This document shows positions 57,398 through 64,000 of a stretch of DNA of 64,000 bases, in pieces. The DNA lies in contig JAEINR010000008.1 of assembly GCA_016342325.1 (NCBI GenBank), positions 1 to 64,000 of the forward strand, in the 5' to 3' direction. Source of the stretch: Desulfobacterium sp. GTDB lineage: Bacteria > Desulfobacterota > Desulfobacteria > Desulfobacterales > Desulfobacteraceae. Both the position numbers and the translations under genes were made by a program. Each line of letters opens with the position of its first letter. Position 1 is the first letter of the stretch. Below the pieces are notes generated by a model. It saw only the letters and a list, made by a program, of their open reading frames with translations, was not told where the DNA came from and ran no database searches.

Positions 57398-57743
57398 TGT
57401 CGTCTTTGTTGCTCTCTGTCAGTATCAGGTCATTCAAGGTTGTTATTTTCACAGCATGGTAAGCCGGCTCTTCATATGGGTGCGTATCGACCAGTTCCAT
57501 TAGAACCGCTTTAATAATATCATTGTTACAGATCAAATCAACCTTATATTCTACTTCCCGGTGAATTTTTCCTTGGTTGCCTGTGAAAGGGGTGCTGCCG
57601 GCAAGGGCACGAAACTGGCCGACCCCCTTTGTCTGCCATGCACAGCAGTCGTAGCTGCCCAATTTGCCGGCCCCTTTTTTAAACAGCGCTGTTTTTACGG
57701 TTTCCAGGTGGGAATCGGGTACATAAAACGATACAAGATACAT
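57387..57743 (-). CDS. CutA/NIF3-insert-like protein (YqfO-type)
   Basis: 118 aa, beginning MYLVSFYVPDSHLETVKTAL and ending with THPYEEPAYHAV; this is the CutA1/PII-like domain found inserted in NIF3/YqfO proteins and as stand-alone short proteins. Start at 57743 has AGGAGG five bases upstream; the longer frame to 57887 runs into asmA. Sixteen bases after the asmA stop. Probably a small trimeric or metal-binding protein; role unknown. Confidence 0.78.
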   Translation of the reverse strand: MYLVSFYVPDSHLETVKTALFKKGAGKLGSYDCCAWQTKGVGQFRALAGSTPFTGNQGKIHREVEYKVDLICNNDIIKAVLMELVDTHPYEEPAYHAVKITTLNDLILTESNKDDNDA

Positions 57744-57759
57744 GGAACCTCCTTGTCGA

Positions 57760-60700
57760 TCAGTTGTTCGGAAGCTTTTCAATAAGCTTGAACGGTGTTT
57801 CAAGAATTCGCTGCATGGTTCCGACCAGCCCTTTGCCGACTTCGGAGGGGGGAAGCAGGAACACCTTAGGATCATGGAGGTTTCCAACAGCCTTTACAGG
57901 AATGGAAATCAACCTTCCATTGAGAATCGTTCCAAGGATGGGAATCTTTTCAATGAGGATATCAGCGGTCTTGAACGGGGCAACAAGGCAGGTGAGTTCC
58001 ATGGTTTGCTTTACCGGGTCGATCCAGCCGGTGAAAATGAGGGTCATGTCTGCACCGTCGATTACGGCGCTGTTAAGAACGATTCTGCTGTCTTTTACAT
58101 CGGCATCCACCGTCAACGATGTGTAGGCAAAGCCGTTCTGTTCGATGTCCGGCAGTTTTCCACTGAAAAGCGCTGATATGTTGACCACCGAGAGGATCCT
58201 GGAGAGCAGTGTCAGTTTGTAGATGCGTCCACCCTGGGAGGTGAGGTCGACAGGGCCCTGGACGTTGCCGGCCACGGTCTCTGCACTGCCGCTTGCGTGG
58301 AGATTTGCCTTGAGGGAGTACTCTCCCTTGATCAGATTTTTTTTGCCCCAGATGCATGAAAAAGTCTTGTTCAGGTCTCCCTTTGGGATATCAACGGCTG
58401 CTTTGATATCAATGGCACCGTCATTATTGACCATGGTGCCGGTGCCGTCCAGGGTGCAACATCGGGCGTGGACGATGGTAATGTCTGTTTTTGGGCCGTT
58501 CAAGGAGACCCTGGCCTCAACCGGGCTGAAAATGTATCCCTTATACTTAACGGCTTTGGCTTTCAGGGTGATGGGTTTGGAGAAAACCTGTTTAAGGACC
58601 GGCTCTTTTTTCGTTTCTGCTCCGGGTGTTTTGATTGTATCCAGGTCGATAAAATCAGCCACCACCGTAATGCTGTTTTCAATGTTGGATTCGATTGAAA
58701 AATGCTTTCCCTGGGTCAGGGAGAGGAGGCGTTTCAGAATCAGGCTGCCTGGGGCCAAAAGGGGCTCCAGGGTCCGGGTATCCAGGTTGCCAAGAAAGTT
58801 CAGGCGGTCTTCCTGAATTGACAGTTGGGCGTTGGTTCGGTCTTTCTCCCTGAGTTCCGCCCGGTTGATCACATAGGCATCGGGGGTGCCCTTGATGTTG
58901 AGGAACAGGTCGGTTTCCCTGTCAAATGTGAGCTGCCCTTTGAACTCGGGTGTTCCCTCGCCTGTACTGAAAAATCCTTTGGACAAGGTGAGGGGCATGG
59001 CCAGTTCGTCTATATAGGGCACCTTTGTCAACGAGGAGACCAACCCCGGCCCGGTGACGGTTCCAGCCATGTTGGTGAGCGTTGCCGTTTGGTGGGAAAC
59101 ACGGAAATCACAGGCAGCGTCGTATATCTCAGCCTTTGAATTTGCGGTTCCCAGGTCCAGGTCGGCCAGGTCGCCGGTGACGTCGTACTGCCATTTTTCA
59201 GGCGTCAGAACCGGCCCCTCCATGGTGATCCGGTCAACCTTTAATTTGCCCAGGGCCGATTTGATAGGGAACAATGCGGTTTGAACAGGGTTGAATGAGG
59301 TGAGCCATGGAAAGAACCTTGACAGATCAAGCTGGGCCCCGGCTGTCTCTATTGTGAGAAAGGGGGTGCTGCCCAGGGTGACCGAGCCGGTGACATTGGA
59401 GAACGTTCCCATGTCAGACGCGCCATTCATGTTGTTGACGGAGATGGCGTCGGCCTCGTAGGTGAACTCCTTTGCGATGATGTGCATGTTGCCGGGAATG
59501 CGGTTGTATTCACCATCAAGGCTGATCTCTGTGGCCTTGACCCATACGGAAAGGTCGCCGTTGCCTTTTTTCAGGTGGAGAACGCCCTCAGCCTTCCCCT
59601 GGATTCGGTCACAGCGGTCAAGTTCTTTTGCCAGAAGGGTGTCGGGTAGGAGTTTTTTTAAAGCCCGGGGAAGTCTTGACAGATCTGCGGAAAGGTCGAA
59701 TTCACCTTCAAAGGCGTTGTGATCGCCAAGGATATCCACATCCAGGGTGCCTTTACGGATCAACGCCCCCTCGACACGGCCGTTGGTCACATCTGTGTGG
59801 AGAATTCCCTTTGCCATGGTCACCGTTCCCTGGATGTTGGAAACGGTAAGCACTGTTTCAGGGATCCTGACACCTCCCTTTATGATGAAGCCGGTGATGA
59901 CCATGGCTTCAGGGTCGAACAGGTCTTTCAAGCTGTCTGAATTGAACGAGACTGTGACAGAAGGGGCAAGGCCGCTTCGTAATATCCAGAATATTTCCTG
60001 GCAGACCTCGTCGGATTTGAGGAGCTCAAGGGCGGCGCTCCTTGTCTGGTCGATGTTGACATTGGTTCCTTTGAAGGTGATGGCGGAGCGCTTTGTCTTG
60101 CGGTCAAAGGTAAAGTCGATGGCGCAGTCAAGTTTGGGGGAGTCAAGCTGGATCGGATCGATGGACGCAGCGATTCGCTCCTTGGTTAAAACGGCCCTTG
60201 CCGTTATTTTTTGTCCCGAGATTTCCGGGGCCTTTGGGTTTTTCAGCAAAATCTTCGGAGACACCAACTCCAGGTCAAGGGTGAGGAAGGTCGACTGGGT
60301 GTAGGAAAATTGTATCTTTACACGTTCCGAGGTCACGGATGTGATGGTTTCTCCCAGGGAGAGGCCCGGGATGGTATTCTCCCCAAGCTTGAGGTCTCGA
60401 ATCAATGCCTCTCCGTTGATTCTCCGGGTTTTAGGCGAGACCATAAAGGATGCATCCATCCTAGCAAACAGGTCTGACTGAAAATTTTCTACAACCACGG
60501 CAAGGTCGTTCTGGGTTTCCGGAAGCAGGGAAAAGAGCGCCGGCTCCGATATCTCCATCAGGGGCGGCAGCCCCGGTTGCTTCCTTTTTATTGCTGTTTT
60601 AGCATCCACCTGTGAGGCCAGAACCGTTTTAAAGCATATCTTGTTGATATCGATCTTGCCCATTGCAAGGTTCAGGACGTCGGGGTAGAGCAGGGTCTCG

Positions 60701-60963
60701 TTGACGGAGAGGCGGATCCTGCCCTTGATATCCATGCCAAGGCCTTGGATGGTCAAAAGAGGGCGGGGAAAAAATTTAAAATCGATGTTGTGGGTGGTTG
60801 TGGTGGCGTGGAGTCGCTTGGATAGAAACGTTGAGATCTCGTGTTTAACAAAGGCCGAGTCAACGATCCAGGGAAGGGATGCCATGAGGCCCGTGACGCA
60901 GATAATCACAAACAGGGTGATGAAAAGGAGGGGGCGTTTAAAGCTTTTTTCTTTTGGGGTCAT
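57760..60963 (-). CDS. AsmA-family envelope protein
   Basis: 1067 aa. One N-terminal membrane helix (about 13-35), then a long beta-rich periplasmic part of the AsmA/TamB kind, with an N-terminal chorein-like segment (FLSKRLHATTTTHNIDFKF) and a C-terminal AsmA_2-type region (about 870-1050, with GKLPDIEQNGFAYTSLTVD). Family members bridge inner and outer membranes for phospholipid transport. First gene of asmA-CutA/NIF3-like-thioesterase-recX-asparaginase-like. Confidence 0.85.
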   Translation of the reverse strand: MTPKEKSFKRPLLFITLFVIICVTGLMASLPWIVDSAFVKHEISTFLSKRLHATTTTHNIDFKFFPRPLLTIQGLGMDIKGRIRLSVNETLLYPDVLNLAMGKIDINKICFKTVLASQVDAKTAIKRKQPGLPPLMEISEPALFSLLPETQNDLAVVVENFQSDLFARMDASFMVSPKTRRINGEALIRDLKLGENTIPGLSLGETITSVTSERVKIQFSYTQSTFLTLDLELVSPKILLKNPKAPEISGQKITARAVLTKERIAASIDPIQLDSPKLDCAIDFTFDRKTKRSAITFKGTNVNIDQTRSAALELLKSDEVCQEIFWILRSGLAPSVTVSFNSDSLKDLFDPEAMVITGFIIKGGVRIPETVLTVSNIQGTVTMAKGILHTDVTNGRVEGALIRKGTLDVDILGDHNAFEGEFDLSADLSRLPRALKKLLPDTLLAKELDRCDRIQGKAEGVLHLKKGNGDLSVWVKATEISLDGEYNRIPGNMHIIAKEFTYEADAISVNNMNGASDMGTFSNVTGSVTLGSTPFLTIETAGAQLDLSRFFPWLTSFNPVQTALFPIKSALGKLKVDRITMEGPVLTPEKWQYDVTGDLADLDLGTANSKAEIYDAACDFRVSHQTATLTNMAGTVTGPGLVSSLTKVPYIDELAMPLTLSKGFFSTGEGTPEFKGQLTFDRETDLFLNIKGTPDAYVINRAELREKDRTNAQLSIQEDRLNFLGNLDTRTLEPLLAPGSLILKRLLSLTQGKHFSIESNIENSITVVADFIDLDTIKTPGAETKKEPVLKQVFSKPITLKAKAVKYKGYIFSPVEARVSLNGPKTDITIVHARCCTLDGTGTMVNNDGAIDIKAAVDIPKGDLNKTFSCIWGKKNLIKGEYSLKANLHASGSAETVAGNVQGPVDLTSQGGRIYKLTLLSRILSVVNISALFSGKLPDIEQNGFAYTSLTVDADVKDSRIVLNSAVIDGADMTLIFTGWIDPVKQTMELTCLVAPFKTADILIEKIPILGTILNGRLISIPVKAVGNLHDPKVFLLPPSEVGKGLVGTMQRILETPFKLIEKLPNN

Positions 60964-61059
60964 GGTCAGGAGGGTTTATGGTGTTTCCACTCGAATTGAT
61001 GTCTGTTTTACCGCATGTGAAAAGACATGGGGTCTATTCATATCCGAGGCGCTATAATC

Positions 61060-61092
61060 CCAGCACCGGCGGAAAACAGAGGCCGGCGCTGG
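61060..61092 (-). terminator. Weak terminator hairpin after the small parvulin
   Basis: CCAGCACCGGC pairs with GCCGGCGCTGG (one wobble) around an 11-nt loop, 10 bases past the parvulin stop. No T-run on either side. Confidence 0.5.
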
Positions 61093-61102
61093 AATGGGAT
61101 GC

Positions 61103-61384
61103 CTATTCAGTGCGGCTGGTGACTTCAACCACATGGTAACCGAAATCGGTTTTTACAGGACCATGGGGTTTTCCAACCTCTTCGTTAAATACAACCCGGT
61201 CAAATTCCGGAACCATCTGTCCTGGGCCAAACTCGCCAAGGTCTCCGCCCTGTCGTCCGGAAGGGCATTTTGAATGCTGTTTCGCAAGCTCAGCAAAATC
61301 GGTTCCGTTGTTGATCTGGTCGATAAGGTCCTGGCACTGATCTTCTTTGTCTACAAGAATATGGCGCGCACACGCTTTTGCCAT
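61103..61384 (-). CDS. Small parvulin-type peptidyl-prolyl isomerase (PpiC-like)
   Basis: 93 aa, a bare parvulin domain without signal peptide, hence cytoplasmic: [20 protein letters not shown] at the start, [20 protein letters not shown] in the middle and [13 protein letters not shown] at the end, as in E. coli PpiC (93 aa). AAAGGAG-like RBS before the ATG at 61384. Between asmA and the Ctp-type protease genes, same strand, with gaps of about 140-155 bases, so probably its own unit. Confidence 0.93.
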   Translation of the reverse strand: MAKACARHILVDKEDQCQDLIDQINNGTDFAELAKQHSKCPSGRQGGDLGEFGPGQMVPEFDRVVFNEEVGKPHGPVKTDFGYHVVEVTSRTE

Positions 61385-61538
61385 GGGTTTCTCCTTTTTT
61401 GTAGGTTATGGCTCCTTGCATATGAATTGAGCCTTTTCTGATTACACTTCGGTAAGTCAGGTATCAATTCGAGTGCAAGCATCTGTAATTAATCATACAG
61501 GGCGAAATACTAACCAATTACAGGCCAAATAGCAAGGA

Positions 61539-63623
61539 TTACCAGTGTAGTTCCTTGGTTTTGGCAAGGTCAATGAAATCGACAACCACCTGTTCTGTTT
61601 CCTTCAGGAGAAAGTCATGGTCGTTTTTGCCCTCCTCGGTTCTATCCTCGTTCTCCTCCATCTTTTCCAGGGGGGCAAGGCCCTTGGCCTGTCGGGATCG
61701 GTTCTCGATCTCAAGCTCCATGGTGGTGAATCGCTCTTTCTGTTCTTTGCGCATTGTCTCGTTCAACGACCACTGCTTCAGGTTGTATATGTCCGAGGCA
61801 AGGCGATATTTTGATCTGAGGTAGAGAAAGTCCGGGCTTGTTTCGGTTCGTTTTTCATGGTTTGCCCGAAGTGTCCCTATGAACGGTGACAGGTCTTTGT
61901 AGGGCTGGAACTCTGCCCTACGGGACATGTCCCAGGGAAGGGCGCCCTTGAGGGAACTTTCACCCGTCTCCTCGGGGTTGTAGAGCCTTGGATAACTGAT
62001 GTCCGGAGCCACCCCAAGGTTCTGGGTGCTCTTGCCGGAGATCCTGTAAAATTTGGCGCTGGTGAGCTTCAGCTGGCCCTTGTCTATGGATTGAAGGGCT
62101 TGGACTGTTCCCTTGCCAAAGCTTCTGGTCCCGGTGATAATGCCCCGGTTGTAATCCTTTATGGCCCCTGCAAAAATTTCGGAGGCCGAAGCGCTCATGC
62201 GGTTTATCATGACCACCAGGGGGCCTGTGTAGACGATGGAGGGGTCAGGATCGTTGAGCCGGGACATGAACCCGTTTCTTCCACGGATCTGCACCGTCGG
62301 CCCGGAGTTGATAAAAAGCCCCACAAGCTGGTTGACTTCCTGGAGGGAGCCGCCGCCGTTGTTTCTAAGGTCGATGATGAGTCCGTCGATGTTTTCCTTT
62401 TTGAGCTCCTCGATCAACTGTCTGACATCCCGGGTGGTGCTCCGGTAGTCGGTGGCCCCGGCCTGGGAACCCTTGAAATCCTGGTAAAAGGCGGGGATAT
62501 CGATGATGCCGATGGTGTAATCCCGGCCATTGGCATGGACGGTTTCCACTGTCTTCTTGGCGGCTTGGTCTTCAAGTTTTACCTTGTCCCGCTTGATGCT
62601 GACAAGCCTTGCGTTGTGGTCGCCTTTTTTTTCAGCCGGAATGATCTTGAGTCGGACGACGGTGTCCTTGGGGCCCCGGATCAGCTTTACCACATCGTCG
62701 ATTCTCCAGCCCACAACATCCTGGATCTCCCCCAGGTCGTCCTGGCCAACGCCGATGATCCTGTCCCCGGGCATGAGCTGGTTTGATTTTTCAGCAGGGC
62801 CTGCCGTGATGAGCCTGACAACTTTAGTGTACTCATATTCGTTTTGGAGCACAGCGCCAATGCCTTCCAGGCTGAGACTCATCTGGATATCGAAATCCTC
62901 CGAGATTCTGGGGGGATAATATTGGGTGTGGGGGTCAAAGCTCATGGCAACGGCGTTCATGTAAGTTCTGAAGCCGTCGGCCGAGGTTGTCTGGGCAAGC
63001 CGCTTGAGCCTGCTCGTATAGCGCTTTGTCAATGTTTCGGTGATGGCGTCGTTTGGTTCCTTGTCAAGCTTCAGGGTCAGAACGGTGTTTTTAAGCGCTT
63101 TTTTCCACAGAAGTTCAAGTGCTTTCTTGTTGGCGGGCCATGGTATCTCCTCCCTGGAGAGGTCGATGGTCTCAGTGGTGGTGAAGTCCAGGTCCGTTTC
63201 CCAGGTTTTTGCAAGGGAGATGATATAATCGAGCCGTTCACGGGACCGCTCAATAAAGAGGTTGAAGAGATCGTTTCCCGGGGTCAGGTCACCCTTTTTC
63301 AGGGTGTTGTCCAACCGGTATCGCAGGGGCTCGAACCGATCGATATCCTCCTGGGTGAACAGGTTCTTGGACGGGTCCAGCATGGTGAGGTACCTGTCGA
63401 GAATCCGTGATGACACAGCGTTGTTGAGGCGGTTTCCCGAGTAGTGGTTCCGTTCAAGGGAGTTGATGATGGCAACGCAGGTGGTTCGGTCATCTGAAGT
63501 GAAGGTGATCTGGTCGGGGGGGGCAGGGTTTTTGCCTGACGCTGTTGCCAAGGCAGGCGGAACAAAAACCATGATGGCTGCTGCAAGAAGGGCAGCGATT
63601 GAAACAATCGGTAGACGCTTCAT
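61539..63623 (-). CDS. Carboxy-terminal processing protease (Prc-type)
   Basis: 694-aa periplasmic tail-specific protease. Signal peptide (1-28), N-terminal helical lid, PDZ domain (about 245-330), and S41 protease core with Ser479 (RMSASASEIF) and Lys504 (SFGKGTVQ), spaced 25 residues apart as in Prc; a long C-terminal helical region follows. Length matches Prc (682 in E. coli). It degrades or trims envelope proteins such as lipoproteins and murein hydrolases. Its ATG overlaps the stop of the GTPase upstream (ATGA), so the two are coupled. Confidence 0.94.
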   Translation of the reverse strand: MKRLPIVSIAALLAAAIMVFVPPALATASGKNPAPPDQITFTSDDRTTCVAIINSLERNHYSGNRLNNAVSSRILDRYLTMLDPSKNLFTQEDIDRFEPLRYRLDNTLKKGDLTPGNDLFNLFIERSRERLDYIISLAKTWETDLDFTTTETIDLSREEIPWPANKKALELLWKKALKNTVLTLKLDKEPNDAITETLTKRYTSRLKRLAQTTSADGFRTYMNAVAMSFDPHTQYYPPRISEDFDIQMSLSLEGIGAVLQNEYEYTKVVRLITAGPAEKSNQLMPGDRIIGVGQDDLGEIQDVVGWRIDDVVKLIRGPKDTVVRLKIIPAEKKGDHNARLVSIKRDKVKLEDQAAKKTVETVHANGRDYTIGIIDIPAFYQDFKGSQAGATDYRSTTRDVRQLIEELKKENIDGLIIDLRNNGGGSLQEVNQLVGLFINSGPTVQIRGRNGFMSRLNDPDPSIVYTGPLVVMINRMSASASEIFAGAIKDYNRGIITGTRSFGKGTVQALQSIDKGQLKLTSAKFYRISGKSTQNLGVAPDISYPRLYNPEETGESSLKGALPWDMSRRAEFQPYKDLSPFIGTLRANHEKRTETSPDFLYLRSKYRLASDIYNLKQWSLNETMRKEQKERFTTMELEIENRSRQAKGLAPLEKMEENEDRTEEGKNDHDFLLKETEQVVVDFIDLAKTKELHW

Positions 63624-64000
63624 ATGGTCTCCATGGGGATGGTATCGTTGGGGGTCTCAAGGCTGATTCGGCCGAGTTTTCCTGCCCGAAGTTCCCGGAT
63701 CAGGATTTCCGACGCCTTTTGGTAATTGAGGGTACCCCCTTTCTGCAGGCATCCCCGTTTGGCTCCGATGGCCTCCACAAGGGCGAGTCCCTCACTGGGC
63801 AGGGGCTCGCTCAGCTTATACCGTTCACACAAAAGAGCCGGGTAGTGTTTCACGAGAATTTCTGCCGTAAAGCAGGCGATCTCGGTATAATCGATGGCCG
63901 TGTCGGAGATGGCACCGCTGGCTGCCAGGCGGTAGGTGGTCTCCTGGTTATCCATCACCGGCCAGAGAATGCCCGGGGTATCGTAGATGTCGACACCGTT
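63620..64000 (-). CDS. RbgA/YlqF-type ribosome biogenesis GTPase, 5' truncated by window edge
   Basis: Only the last 126 residues are inside the window; the frame runs open to base 64000. It opens with GVDIYDTPGILWPVM, where DTPG is the G3 motif and the following ILWPK-like segment is typical of circularly permuted GTPases of the YlqF/RbgA type, with the C-terminal ANTAR-like helical part (RLAASGAISDTAIDY, SEILIRELRAGKLGRISLE). In the family it helps late 50S assembly. Stop overlaps the protease start by four bases. Confidence 0.85.
   Translation of the reverse strand, partial: NGVDIYDTPGILWPVMDNQETTYRLAASGAISDTAIDYTEIACFTAEILVKHYPALLCERYKLSEPLPSEGLALVEAIGAKRGCLQKGGTLNYQKASEILIRELRAGKLGRISLETPNDTIPMETI

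Overview
The window reads as a chromosomal segment of a Gram-negative, strictly or mainly anaerobic bacterium of the Desulfobacterota, most likely a Desulfobacteraceae/Desulfobacterium-like sulfate reducer. This is inferred from gene content: the ribosomal block rpsF-rpsR-DUF2232-rplI-dnaB, a DnaA with a YHAT-type DNA-binding signature, a PAS protein with a CxxC tail I associate with this phylum, PEP-CTERM and dockerin-like secreted proteins, and a class I Fe-S fumarase. No species call is possible from sequence alone. Base composition is near 50% GC, with AT-richer patches at about 19.5-20.2 kb and 48.4-49.9 kb.

Layout. 0-2.7 kb: a two-gene AlgI (MBOAT)/AlgJ-like O-acetylation module. 3.2-5.8 kb: a zinc ribbon plus flavodoxin pair, then a metallo-beta-lactamase/double-rhodanese sulfur enzyme. 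5.9-9.0 kb: two divergent secreted proteins that share a C-terminal dockerin-like calcium loop and a 618-bp intergenic region rich in hairpins. 9.1-12.6 kb: a DUF3298-like protein, an alpha/beta hydrolase and a zinc-ribbon SDR. 12.6-13.45 kb: a scar in which the convergent SDR/tex junction has been duplicated and a cyclic-nucleotide-binding gene lies between the remnants. 13.4-19.4 kb: pdxA-uvrA-tex operon. 19.5-23.3 kb: a long AT-rich region, a divergent dnaA, and an overlapping glcD-type FAD oxidase. 23.4-28.9 kb: rpsF-rpsR-DUF2232-rplI-dnaB-hflX, with a good promoter and an attenuator-like leader hairpin. 29-35 kb: ABC-F ATPase Uup, an OmpR/HK pair and an HtrA protease. 35-38.5 kb: hutU-hutI. 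38.8-42.6 kb: sucC-sucD-fumarase. 42.8-47.8 kb: a PAS sensor without kinase, aspartate kinase, and a PEP-CTERM protein. 48.2-50.0 kb: two identical tRNA-Ala(GGC) genes, each with its own promoter, flanking decayed genes (a DUF4393-like ORF and a tyrosine recombinase). 50.2-64 kb: PpiD-like chaperone, M16 lipoprotein protease, PilZ protein, an asmA-NIF3/CutA-like-thioesterase-recX-mini-asparaginase operon, a small parvulin, a Prc/Ctp protease, and a truncated RbgA/YlqF GTPase.

Most of the window is housekeeping. I see no CRISPR array, rRNA, prophage or intact IS element, and no clear-cut new multi-gene system. The parts that reward a second look are: the duplicated SDR/tex scar and the long hairpin inside it; a two-copy dispersed stem-loop repeat (13.4 and 42.6 kb) whose copies complement each other's damage; the tRNA-Ala-bounded remnant of an integrated element that once carried a probable Abi-type gene; the dockerin-like secreted pair; the zinc-ribbon SDR lacking the catalytic Tyr; the divergent DnaA behind a long AT-rich region; and the S6 protein with an encoded acidic repeat tail.
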